Under the pieces are notes generated by a model, which saw nothing but the letters and a program-made list of their open reading frames with translations, was not told where the DNA came from and made no database searches. Positions 22,658 to 34,203 of a stretch of DNA of 64,000 bases are shown in pieces. Numbering within the stretch: position 1 is the stretch's first letter; every line of letters begins with the position of its first letter. The position numbers and the translations under genes are program-made. This DNA is from Linum tenue (lineage: Eukaryota > Streptophyta > Magnoliopsida > Malpighiales > Linaceae), in the NCBI GenBank assembly GCA_946122785.1, contig CAMGYJ010000004.1, positions 61,698,679 to 61,762,678 on the forward strand. The letters run 5' to 3'.

Positions 22658-25428
22658 ATGAACCCACTGTTAATCACCTTCCTCCTCTGCCTCCTCCCCT
22701 GTTTTCCAGCCAAAGACACCATAAACTTCGACGAATCTGTTGCAGACGGTGAAGTGATCGTCTCCGGAGGAGAAAACTTCAGCCTCGGGTTCTTCAGCCC
22801 TGGCGTGTCCAGCAGCAATCGCTACCTTGGAATTTGGTACACCAAAGTCTCCGTACAGACGATTGTTTGGGTCGCCAACAGAGACAATCCGATCAACGAC
22901 ACCTCCGGAGTTCTCTCATTCGACAGTCATGGGCACAACCTCGTCCTCCGATGTTGCCCAGGAAAGAACACTACGGCTATGACTGCTAATACAACTCCTC
23001 TGTGGTCTACGAACATCTCTGCTTCCTCGTCACTAGTATTAGGTAACAAGTCAATGGCTCGTCTATCAGACTTGGGAAATCTGGTCGTTCTGCTTCACCA
23101 AGAACCCACAAAGAATTCAGATGAAAACGACCTGGTACCTACTTTCAAACATGATTTTATCTGATCCCACCATGATTACAAAATCTTTTGATTATGCTCT
23201 GTATACTTTTGAATTTGATTATCCTCCTCTATACTTTTTGTTTACTCTGTTTTGGTAAGGAGGTGTGGTGGGAGAGTTTTGATCATCCCACAGACACCGT
23301 GCTTCCATTTATGAGGTTTGGATTAGACCGGAATACCGGAATGAACAACGTAGTTGTTCCATGGAAGTCCCCTGCTGATCCTGCAGCAGGGGACTCCTCG
23401 TATTATCTGGACCCGAACGGGTCCCCTGAGTTGATGTTGTATAGAGGTAGGACTAAATGGTGGCGGGGTGGCATGTGGAATGGCATACGGTGGAGCGGGA
23501 TCCCAAACATGTCGTATCGTTTCATTTTCAACTCAACCTACGTCAGCAACGAAGCGAGTCGACCATCATCTATGGAGTCATCTGATCTCACCATCGTATC
23601 GAGGATCTACGTGGACTCGTCAGGATACTTGAGGAGAGCCACGTGGAACGATCGGCGCGGTCGCTGGAACGAGTTCTGGTATGTGCCCAAGGAACCGTGT
23701 GACTATTATGGACGATGTGGGCCGAACGGGAACTGTGACCCTTACAGAGGTGCAGGGGAGTTCGAGTGCAGTTGCATTCCGGGGTTCGAGCCCAAGATCA
23801 CGACCGACTGGTCGATGAATGACGGTTCCGGTGGGTGTGCCAGGAAGAAGCGGTCAGAGACTGCTTCGAGCTGCGGGAATGGCAAAGAGTTTGTAACGCT
23901 GAAAAATGCTAAAGTTCCTGATACTACAATCAGGGGACAACTGCAAGTTGGTATGGATTTGAATATGTGCAGACAAGAGTGTCTGGGGAATTGTTCATGT
24001 ACGGCTTACACGAGTTCTAATTTGAGTAGTGGGATTGGATGTGTGATGTGGCATGGAGATTTGTTAGATACGAGAATGTTTGCCAATGGTGGTCAAGACT
24101 TGTGCGTGCGAGTGGATGCAATCGAGCTAGGTGAGTACCACTCCTATATATGCTAAATTGCAGTGTTTTTGGTAAAATATTTTACATAGTTTGTCCATAT
24201 TTTCTGATAATTCGTGGATGTGATTTTAGCTGAATACATGGACAGTTTGAGAGGACATATAGGCACAAGGAAAAGGAAGTTGTTAATAATTGTTTTGATT
24301 TCTGTGGGTGTGACCTTCATCATGATGATCTCCATTCTCTATTGTCTTCTGAGAACCAAAAGGAATGGAGGGACTAATCATGTTATCCAAGTGACAATGT
24401 TTTGTGTCAGTGACATAATAACTGCCACCGCGAATTTCTCCTCAGACAACAAACTTGGACAAGGCGGGTTTGGCTCTGTTTACAAGGTACTTGCTTCTTT
24501 CATTAATAAATGTCAAATTTTCTATGAGAAAATAACAAGTTAGAAACAGCAAATATGAGAAAAATATATATTTGATAAAATTTTGCAGCGGATACATGTC
24601 ACCGGAGTATGCCATGGAAGGTCTCTATTCCATGAAATCAGATGTCTATAGTTTTGGAGTGATAGACCCTTGAGATAGTGAGTGGTAGAAGAAGCAGCCA
24701 TTACAATCAAGAGACTTCGTCACTTGGGTTAATTGGTCATGTAAGTCTTTAAACTCTCACCCAAAAAAGCTTAATTTTTCCTTGCTCTTATTAGTAGTTA
24801 GGGTACAATTTCATACACACATCCTAGCACTAGTGTAGGACAAAGCTAAAAATAAAGAAAGGGATTAAATTGGATCAAAACAACATTGGATCTAATTCAA
24901 TGCTCTCTGGGGCTTTCCCCCATTATTTCTTTGCTTTATAGGGGTCAGAAGAAAATATATCTTACACTTCATAACCAAAATAAGATCTAAGTTATTTTAT
25001 GATATGATCTTATTTCAGGTCAAATATTGATTTATTCTTAATGAATTCTGTGTCCCAAAATATTGTCGGCTCTAGTAAAAGGAAACTAACTAGTTTCCTA
25101 CATATTACAGGTGTGGGACCTGTGGAAAGAAGGAAGAGCATTGGAGATGATGGATTCATCATCAATGGCCTTGGAATCACACTTTGATCAAGTGATGAGA
25201 TGTATTCATATAGGTCTTTTATGTGTTCAAGAATCTCCAGCAGACAGGCCGACCATGTTAAATGTTGTCTTCATGCTAGGAAATGCAACTAGTGCTCTTT
25301 CATCTGCCAAGAAGCCAGCATTCATTCTCAAAATGAACTCTATCGATTCAAACTCGTCAGTTACTGCAGTTCGACCAGAAATCCCTTCCATGAATAACAT
25401 GTCGATGAGTGATTTGGAAGCTCGATGA
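22658..25428 (+). pseudogene. S-domain (G-type lectin) receptor kinase pseudogene lacking its catalytic exons
   Basis: Exons inferred: 22658-23134, 23260-24130, 24230-24486, 24599-24740, 25111-25428. Signal peptide MNPLLITFLLCLLPC; B-lectin domain (SLGFFSPG, YLGIWY, TIVWVANRDNP); S-locus glycoprotein region (WWESFDHPTDT, MWNGIRWSG); EGF-like cysteines (CDYYGRCGPNGNCD, CSCIPGFEP); PAN domain (CRQECLGNCSCTAY); transmembrane helix (LLIIVLISVGVTFIMMISI); glycine loop [10 protein letters not shown]. It then jumps directly to [20 protein letters not shown], so the exons with the ATP-binding lysine, HRDLK and DFG are absent. A one-base insertion after GVI creates a stop (true reading resumes at LEIVSGRR). 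The last exon ends DLEAR. The extracellular and transmembrane part is nearly intact, so a kinase-dead receptor could still be made. Confidence 0.85.
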
Positions 25429-26247
25429 TCGATGCTTGAAACTCAATGGATCTCTCATATCTTGCTATACATTTCATGTCGTTCAACAACTTGTCCACTT
25501 TTACAATATAATTTTTCACTATGCTTTCTTTCTTGATCAATACTTGTTCTTGCTTAAATCATGTGAATTTAGATTTCCGTCTTGGTATTTTGTCTAGCAA
25601 TATGAATCTCGTTCTGGTTAGGATGGCAACGAGTTCAGTTTTGGGCGTGTTGTAGTAAACTTGCCTCTGTCCCACCCTGCAATTCTAACCCGCTCTGCTC
25701 CTCGCTCGTGACAGGTTATATATTTTCATTTCGTGCTTTTGCCCCTCACGGCGCAGATAAAACTCTGCTCTACTCCTTCAAAAATCTCATAAAATAGAAA
25801 CCTCAAATTATATTATAAATTCATGTCAATGGCTAAAGAATTTTATCTTCTGTGAAGAAAATGTTAAAACGGCCTAACAAATTATGATTTATGATGTAGT
25901 AATTAAGTCCTCGAAGGGACATCAAGTGTTATCGCAACTGCAATCAGGGGTAGGTGGGTGGTTTGGTGAAATAATTATATATTTTTTGCAAGATTTACAG
26001 AGCGGCGGAGCAGGTTGAGGCAGGGTGGATCATCAGCAGTTCCATATTCGCCCTTTTTATCTACGCATCGGGTCATGATTCGCCATGTTTTAGCACGGGT
26101 GAGATTTTATCTATCTCATCACGAGTCTGAGCAAACAATATCCGTTATAGTAGGTTTGATCCCTACTCCAGTTTTAGAGGTTCTGAGTCTTTTATCAGTT
26201 TATGTCAACAATATACCTATTATGTAAACAATAGATTTGTGACTGAA
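25429..26247. other. Intergenic with truncated hAT debris
   Basis: Around 25618-25780 the words GGATGGCAACG, CCTCTGTCCC and CCCGCTCTGC resemble the inside of TAGGGATGGCAA-type hAT MITEs, but only one end is present. No gene. Confidence 0.45.
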
Positions 26248-28786
26248 CTGCGAGGATTCCTGAGGTTGATAAGTTACTACAAGAAATTTATTAACAATAA
26301 CAACACGATTGCACGACTATTGACAAACCTATTGAGAAAATAAGGGTTCGACTCGCTATAGGCTGTGATGACCAACATGCCGACTTTAAAGCTACTTGAT
26401 TTCTCACAACCTTTTGACATCGAGACCAACGCGTCAGAGAGGGGAATCAGGGCGGTGTTGTCTCAACGAGGGCATCTCATAGCCTTCATGAGAAAAATGT
26501 TAGCTCTTTCCAATGAGGCTTAGTAGACGTATCAGAAGGAGATGCTTGCCATCACTAATGTCGTGCAGACATGCAGGTCATTCCTGGTAGGTCAAAAGTG
26601 CCAAATCTACATTGATCGGCAGAGCCTCAGGCATCTCCTGGACCAGAGGGTGTCGACGCCGGATCAACATAAATAGGTGGTGAAGCTTTTGGGCTATGAC
26701 TACGAGTTGCACTATAAACCGGGACCCACAAACAACGCTACTAATGACTTATCCATGAGGGGCACAAGTAGGGGTGGGCAACGGGAAACGGGTATACCCG
26801 TACCTGTTCTGTTTTATGCGGGTTATGGGTACCCATATTACCCGTAATATTATCAACGGATGGGACTTTGGATTGTACATTCCTATTATGGGTACCCGCG
26901 GGTTACCCGCAAATACCCGTTTGGGTAATATGGGTACCCGTTAAACCCATTCAATACAAAGGCAGAATTAATATTCATTTTTGCCCAGCTCAAATTAGAA
27001 CCCATTTCGCCATTTCGGCAGGTCTTGACCATTTCGGGACGGCCCTTTCCCTTGTCAATAGAACAGACGTCTTCGGCCTTGACAAGTTGACTAGGGTTGA
27101 CAGCCGCTCGCCCTCGGCCTCCCCAGTCCTCTCACCTTTGAGCTCTCTGCCTCTCCCTCTCATCGCGGTGCAGTTGACAGCCGACAGAACAGAGTAGCAG
27201 TCACCGCGGCGCCAGGCGCACAGCTTGTAACCACCGTCGGGAGCCCGAGACGAAGGGGAGACCTCGTCGCTGCCCCAGTCCCACCCAATCTGCCTCCTTC
27301 TTCTCACTCTGCTGCGCCTCCATTTAATTTTAAACTTTTACCAAAATTTTAGTGATTTAAACTTTAGGTATTTATGGGTAGTATGGGTACCCGTTGTCTG
27401 TCCCGTACGGGTAATGGGTACACGTTTTCCATACGGGTTTGGGATATGGGATGAACTTTGGTCTCCAAACGAGACTGGGTACCCGTTTCAAACGGGACGG
27501 GTATCCCGTCCCGTCCCGTTGCCCACCCCTAGGCACAAGGGAGGTCTAGCCGCAGATCAGTCCCATCAGTGCGATTTTGGGATGAGGTGAGGCAGGCGGT
27601 AGAGACCAGTCCCTACCTATAGGAGTGCAAGGAAAAAGCCATTAGTGAAATACAGATGGAATTTACCTTGCAACATGGGATAGTGTTTTATCGGGGGTGG
27701 ATTGTGTTACCTGCGAGGTCTTCCCTAGCGACGAATATGATGCGGGAGCACCATGAATCCTCGATCGATCGTAGCATCCTAGCATTGGTGCACATCCTTA
27801 CAATGTGAAGACAATAGCAGAGAAGTTTGTTTGGGGGGTGATTCAGCATCACAGATTTCCTCGGTCGATCGTGAGTGACCTCAATGACTATTCATGGGGA
27901 ATTTTTGCAGGAGGTATACTGTTTAGCTAAGACGGAACTACAGATAAGTTTGACCTATCATCCCCAAACAGATGGGCAGACAGAAGTGGTGAATCTCCAC
28001 TTTGAAAAGTATCTGAGGTGCTTTGCACACCAACAACTTCGCAGTTGGTTGAAAATGTTGGCTTGGGTGGAGCTATGGTATAACACCACCTCCATAGGCG
28101 GATCCAGACTACGCCATCTAAGGAGTGTATGGGCAGCCTCCGCCTACACTAGTGCGATACCAGGCTTGTGCCAGCACGATTGACGTTGTGGACCTGTGGT
28201 TGGCAGATCGAGATACCTCCTTGGAACAGTTGAAGACGACATTGGTTGCTGCAAATAACATGATGTAGAAATTGGTGGATGCATGGAGTAGAGAGGAAGA
28301 GTTTCCATTGGTGATTGGGTGATTTTGCGACTGCATCCTTATCGCCAGTTGTCGGTGTTGAAGAGGGCTTATAAGAAGCTCGCAACTCGTTATTTTGGAC
28401 CCTATCAGATGTTGGAGAGGGTGGGGCTAGTGGTGTATTGGCTGCAGCTACCAGAGACTGACCGCATTTACTCAACGTTTCACGTGGAATTGTTATGCAT
28501 GTACCGAGACGTAGAGACAACATGGGAGCCATCTTGCCCACCAGTTGATGAGGATGGCAGTATGATGTTGGAGCTGGCGGAAGTCCTAGAGACACATTGG
28601 AGGCGCAAAGGAAGGAGGCTGGTTGAGCAAAGCTTGATTCGGTGGCAGCACATGGAGCTTGACGATTTTCCGTGGGAGGACACGGAGACAATTTATCAAA
28701 ATTATGTGGCATTCGATCTTGAGGACATGGTCGATCTTGAAGATGTGGAGAATAATAGAAACCCACGGGTTACAGTCTCGAGTTAG
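26248..28786 (+). mobile_element. Ty3/Gypsy retrotransposon pol remnant, interrupted by a hAT MITE
   Basis: Translated pieces, with stops and frame changes: LRGFLRLISYYKKFI and LDFSQPFDIETNASERGI (RT/RNase H), KEMLAITNVVQTCRSFL, RQSLRHLLDQRVSTPDQHK and YDYELHYKPG (RNase H); then, after the MITE, LTYHPQTDGQTEVVN (integrase core) and FGPYQMLERVG...YSTFHVELL (chromodomain-side C-terminus). The order RT-RH-INT-chromodomain is that of a Gypsy chromovirus. Many stops show it is dead. Downstream DNA to ~29125, followed by AAGTGGTATCAACTTGG, may be LTR plus primer-binding-site debris. Confidence 0.85.
26769..27531. mobile_element. hAT-type MITE (TAGGGGTGGGCAACGGG ends)
   Basis: Inverted ends TAGGGGTGGGCAACGGG and CCCGTTGCCCACCCCTA with a perfect 8-bp TSD GGCACAAG (26761-26768 and 27532-27539). 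ACCCGT/GGGTAC words form the arms; a GC-rich core (~26990-27330) has open frames of no recognised family. It inserted into the Gypsy remnant. Confidence 0.92.
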
Positions 28787-30931
28787 GGGCTTGATTTGGG
28801 CTCCAGAGGAAAGGGGTAGTATTTTGTCATTATTTCTTGAAAGTACTATTTAAACAGATGGATGGGTATTTTTAAGAATTAAGCAAGAATGTTATTAAAT
28901 TCCTAATTCCCCAATCTCTATTCTTCTCTCAATTCTTTCTCAATCTCCAATCCCTAACCCAAAATACTCTCCTCAATTCTTCTCAATCTATCCCCAATTT
29001 CAAGGTTTCTATCAAGTACTCGGTCCCCTTGTGGCATGACTGACCTTAGACAGGACGGGGTGCCCAAGATAATCAAAAACTTCAGTTTCAATGTCGGTTT
29101 CGTGAACGATGACGTGTTTGTAACTTACAAAGTGGTATCAACTTGGTGATCGAGATGAGGATGGTGGTCAATGAATCGAGGATCCTGAAACGATTGTCAC
29201 AATAGGTGGGCCGAGTTCTGGCCCACCCCAAAGGAGCATTGCGACAACTACCAACTATCTGGGCCCAACAGAAATGGCGTCTCTTATGAGGGCTGGACAC
29301 TTTTCTACTGCAATTGTCTTCCTTGGTTCGAACCCAAGTCGCCCGAAAAATGGTTCACGGGAGATGGTTCGTGCGGCTGGGCACGCGAACGTATAAAGGC
29401 GTTGGTCAGGACATTTGATCATTTATATGTTCGTGTCAACGCCCGAGTGTCTAAAGAATATATTTTCCAATTAAAAGGCTTCACCATTTCAAATTTATCG
29501 TATCCTCATGCCTTCACGTCAACAGCTCCTTCAACCAATCACTACCCTTTTTTTTTTTAAATTCCACTCTGCGGCGAAAACTGCCTCAATAAAAAAAACT
29601 TCCCCGCATTTTTTTTTTGAATCCCGTAACTTCCTCTATGGCGGCTTTTTCTTATTTCCATTGTTTAAAACACCGTATAATTTTAATAACTATTTAAAAA
29701 ATCGTATAAAGTGCTACGGGATTATTTCTTACCCACTATTTTAGTTGTAACTGCATATTAAAGAGTAAATTGCATGTTTGGTCACTGAAATTACTTAAAA
29801 GTTCATGTTTGTCACTAAAATTAATTAATTTCATAGGTGGTCATTAAGATTAGTTCAGCCATTCAAGTTTAGTCACTCTCCGTTAGTCTCTGTTAAAACT
29901 TTCTGATGTGGCAATCAACTCTGATAGTTGACTGTTAAATGTGTGACACGATCATTAAAAAAATAAAAAATAATGTGAAAAATGTTTTAATTTTATAATA
30001 ATTTAAAATTAGGGAATATGTGAAAATTGTGAATATTTTAAATATTTTATTCTGACTTGGCAGTTACGTGGCGCGTTGACCATTAGTCAACGCGTTTGAC
30101 CGTCCAAGTTAACGGTCAAACATCGGGTTTGGCCAAATTGTTTATTTTGGTGTATAGTTCGGGCCAGGATGTTATAGATCGAAAAGATTGGCCATGATGT
30201 TTATTTTGATCAAAATCCAGGCCATACGAAAATATTAACCCTTTTTAAAACAATTCGAGTTCAAACAAAGAAGATACAAACCCGATAAGAAAATAGATAA
30301 AAAATAAATAAAAAATCTTTTAATCTCATCTTCTAGATTTGACCCCTATAAAAAATTTCATATGTCGTCTGAGTATATGCACAGTCAGCACAGATAAGTA
30401 TATTAGGATTATGCACGATTCCACGACGAAAGTCTCTCAAATTGAAAACAACGAAATGGGAAAAGAAGAGACAGAAAAGGAAAGAGAGGACCCACCCTCC
30501 GCAACGCACCAAGATACCATTACCGCCTTTGCTTTGTCCGGTCGATACAAACTACGCGCCGGCCGGCCGCCAGCCGGCCACTCTTTTTATCTTTTTCCAC
30601 ATCCGGCGTTCACGCACCACCAGATTCGTCCCGACAGGTAAAGATTCAGTGTTAAGAGATAAAATAGAGAATCTCGTTGCTAGCCTCCCTCAAGACCAAA
30701 GACCAGGGCGAAAAAAAACAAGCCCCCGGTCCCTTCTACTCTTGACCTTTCTAATTTGTTCATACCCACCGCCCCGACTCTGCATTCGGCGGCCAGAAAT
30801 TACTTGTACCAATCTGTCGCTCTGTGTGTATATATATATGTATATATATATAGTTACGTTGTTTTGTGTGGGAGAGAGAAGAGAAAAGGGGGATCATATA
30901 TATTATTAACTCTGCAGTGATGAAAGTAACC
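28787..30931. other. Intergenic: Gypsy 3' debris, MULE-like repeat, upstream region of the F-box gene
   Basis: 28787-29340 is likely LTR and leader debris of the Gypsy element. ~29750-30240 carries a repeat of the TAAATTGCATGTTTGGTCACTGAAATT type with TTAGTCACTCTCCGTTAG, common at ends of MULE-like elements. 30430-30930 is GC-richer and looks like a promoter and 5' UTR. No coding gene supported here. Confidence 0.5.
30829..30851 (+). promoter_or_regulatory. TATA-rich promoter of the F-box gene
   Basis: An alternating TATATATATATGTATATATATATA tract ~80-100 bp before the proposed ATG. It could also be a simple repeat. Confidence 0.4.
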
Positions 30932-33258
30932 ATGGGGACATGTTTTTGGTGGAAAAGGAGGAAGAAGGTTAGCAATATTACAAAGGGGAAAATATATGCC
31001 TATTCGGATTCTACGGTGGGACTTCTGCCCACCACGGCGGCGGTAGAGATATTAGATAATGATGATCAACACTACTCATCGGCGGCGGCGGCGGCGGCGG
31101 CATCGAGTCACGAGTCGTCGCCCAAGGCTCGGACGAGGAGGAGGAAGTTTGGGAGGTGTGCTTTCTTTAATCGGAGCTCCAGGAGGAGACGGCCGGGTCG
31201 GAGATGGAACCTCCGATTCTGTTACGCGGCCGGCAAGCCGGCACCGGCGCAACAGGTGAACGCTAGCTAGCTTTTTCTTCTTCTTCTTTTACTTTGCATC
31301 AGGAATCAATCTGGAAAGAATATCTCATTGTGATTTTTACTCTATCCAAATTAAGTAGCTCGGGTTTTACTCATATTCACTAAAAAAAATAGGTAGAAAA
31401 TCAAAATCATGTCCATACCCGTTCGGGTTTCGGGTATTCACTATTATCTATAGGTAATAATTTCTCTTTATAATTCTAACCAATATGTTAACATTCACAC
31501 GTATTCTCACATTACGTAAGAGTAAAAGCACGACAATAGTTCACTGAATGAAGATAATTAATTAAAACAACACTATTTCATGAAAATATTATATTTATAT
31601 GCTAAATACAAAATATTTTAGAGAAATTACTAATGATTATTTCTAGACAGAATGTATATGCATGTGTATAATCGGGTGAGTTCGGATTGGATAGTAGGAA
31701 ACACATGCCCACCCATTATCCGCAATATTCGGGTTTAGGTTTTATCCGTACCCACTAAAACTCTTTCCGGTTCGGGTTTTACCCTACCCAATTAGGTCAG
31801 ATTCAAACGAACATCCACGATTACGAATATTTTTGTCATCCATATAGCTACTCTAGCTTTGAAACTCAATATAGTCAATGCTGTTATGATTTTACTTATG
31901 ATGGATATAATATTATGTTATGTGTAAATGACATAATGATTTTTTTAATTGAAACTTTTTTTTTGGTGGTGTTGGACTCAAATTTTCAGGCAAGGACTCG
32001 AAATTCAACTTCAGTTTGCTCCATTTCTCCTTCGCCGAACGAATTTGACCCCTCAGCAGGCTGCCTGAAATCAACACGGTCCTCCTCACCGGAGATGGAT
32101 CCCACAATCTGGAACACGTTGCCGGAGGAGCTCCTCGACCACATCCTCACCTTCATCTCTCTCGAAACGCTCTTAAATCTCCGATCCACCTGCAAACGTT
32201 TCGATTCCCTCTTCCTCTCTCCTTCTTTCATCTCCAAGTACAACTCCTCGCCTAACAACAACAATCCCTCCCAACATTTCCCCTCTTTCCTCCTCCTCGC
32301 CCACCCTCACTTCGGCCCCAATCGCTTCGCCGTCTACGACTCCCTCCACGGCCGCCGGTGGCGCAACTTCCATTTACCCATCTCGACCTTCCTCCCCCGA
32401 TCCACCATAACCGCCGGTGGCGCCTCCTCCACTCTCCTCGCCTCCTCCAAAGGCATCCTCTGCTTCTCCCGCCCTTCATCCCCTTCTTCATTCCTCGTCT
32501 GCAATTTGCTGACCAGATCCAATCGGGTTGTCAAATTCCCAAACTACCCCTTCCCAACCGAATCCCTAACTCTAATCCCCACCCGCTCTTCCGGATACAA
32601 AATCTTCGCCATCTGCCGCGGAAGCGGAATCTCCTCCAGATCCAGCTTCGTGTACGACTCTGCCCTCCATTGTTGGCACCAAGGTGAAGCGATCGCCTCG
32701 AATCTTAGATCCAATAACCGGCGAGAAGAAGGAGTTATTCATGGAAGCTCCCTCTACTTTTCCACCGTCGACCCGTACTCGATTGTCCGGTACGATTTGG
32801 AGCAGAGGAAATGGGACGACGGAGCACAGAGCATCGAAGAAGTAGTACTACTCCCCGACGGCGGTACCGGTCGATTGTCGTTTATGCGATTGGTGGGCGA
32901 TGGCGAGCTGAAGATGTATTTGATCGCCGGGGTTGCGGCGGCGCAGTCGATATTGACTGGGTTGAAGATATGGGAGCTGAATGACGGGAGGAATTGGGTG
33001 GAATTGGGGGATTTGCCGAGAGAAATGTGCCGGAAATTTGCGGCGGTTTGTTATCATAATTACGAGCGTGTGAATTGCCTGTGGCACGAAGGGATGATTT
33101 TCGTGTGTTGCTATACTTGGCCGGAGATATTGTGGTATGACGTCTTGGCCGGAGAGTGGGGATGGTTGCCCAAGTGCCCTTTGCTTCCTCAGAAGAAGGG
33201 GAATTCTTGTGGGTTCACTTGGTTTTCTGTTGTGCCACAATTGTATACATTGGTTTAA
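30932..33258 (+). CDS. F-box protein (F-box/kelch type) with a basic N-terminal exon
   Basis: Substrate-binding subunit of an SCF ubiquitin ligase. Main exon 31990-33258 holds the F-box (NTLPEELLDHILTFISLETL, then LRSTCKRFDSL; it binds SKP1) and a C-terminal region typical of single-F-box/kelch proteins (YSIVRYDLEQRKW, LKIWELNDGRNWVELGDLP, WYDVLAGEWGWLPKCP). Upstream exon 30932-31255 is proposed because its CAACAG/GTGAAC donor and the TTTTCAG acceptor join in phase 0, keeping one frame to the stop. It adds 108 residues: MGTCFWWKRRKK, an eight-alanine run, and an arginine-rich tract (TRRRKFGR, SSRRRRPGRRW) resembling nuclear-localisation signals. With it the protein is 530 aa; starting at the internal ATG at 32095 it is 387 aa. 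The intron carries truncated hAT debris (~31350-31850). Confidence 0.8.
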
Positions 33259-34203
33259 TTTTAATTTCATCATTCTTTTTTGTAAATATTCAGGAATAAC
33301 ATTTTTTTTTTTAAGAACAGGGTGATAAGAGCGCCCTAACCTTTATTGTGTACCAACAAAACGGGGAGTTTGACCTCCCACTCGATCAAAATACAGTCAG
33401 TATAAAAGAGACGTGCTCGGGCTGTCTAGCACATTCAGCCCTATCGAGTATGAGTGCCCTATGGAAGCTAAATGGTCCGTGGCGAAGCATTATTGAAATA
33501 AAAGATTTTTCAGTTCCTTTGTTAGTGGTAATCAACTAGAGCAAATGTAGATTGAATTGCCTGAGTTGAATTTAATTATATTTACTAATTAAATTAATGC
33601 AATCTTCTACAATCATGATATTTTCTGATGTGCTAGTTATCCCTGTCAGAAATCATTGTGTGCCAATTATTTTAATCCAAAGTCGAGTTGTTGGGGCTGA
33701 CTGAATCAACTAACCAGTACAAGGTCCAGTATCCCTTCTAAGATTGCATAACAATTTATTTTATCTACTGCGGCTTCAATAAATTATTATGATGTATGTT
33801 AAGTGTTCGGCCACTTGCAAGTTTGCAACTCACTACCATAGCAAAGTCCTAATGTTTGATAATAGTAATTAGTAACGGTAACAATTTAAAGTTTAAACGC
33901 CCCTGCGAACCCTACTCATAAAAGTAAAAAACGCTTGATCGAGAACAGGACCGTTTTGGTAATTTACCAACTCGTTCACCGTAGAAAAGAAAAATAGAAC
34001 TCTCTCTCTCTCTGTAATTTACCAACTCGTTCAGAGACCGAGTGACCGGCGAGAGCAGAAAATGAAGAACACTAGCTTTCCCCTTCCCTCTCCCACTTCC
34101 TAGCCGTTCCCCAAAAAAACCTCCGCAAAACCTTCCTTTCTCTCTCTACCGAGAAAAAAACAAACAAACTTCCTCCATTCCTTCCGAGTCAACTCGCGCA
34201 GCC
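33259..34203. other. Intergenic; 5' UTR of the PUB8-like gene
   Basis: 33300-33500 on the minus strand ends in an A-run and contains GGTCAAACTCCC, a box B-like word, so it may be a degenerate SINE. 33959-33978 and 34014-34033 are an exact 20-bp direct repeat around a (CT)n tract. The last ~180 bp are CT-rich, as in plant 5' UTRs. Confidence 0.5.

Noticed and set aside
26868..27307. Two ~105-codon open frames in the GC-rich core of a MITE
   Set aside because: They lie inside a hAT MITE bounded by a perfect TSD; no family resemblance and the frames overlap on opposite strands.
28149..28766. 205-codon minus-strand open frame
   Set aside because: It is antisense to the Gypsy integrase/chromodomain remnant, whose plus-strand reading matches known pol motifs.
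32173..33273. Minus- and other-frame open frames over the F-box and U-box genes
   Set aside because: Low-complexity Arg/Pro/Ser peptides caused by GC-biased codons of the true genes.
33300..33500. Minus-strand SINE with A-tail
   Set aside because: A box B-like word and A-run are present, but no box A or TSD could be found, so it is mentioned only within the intergenic entry.
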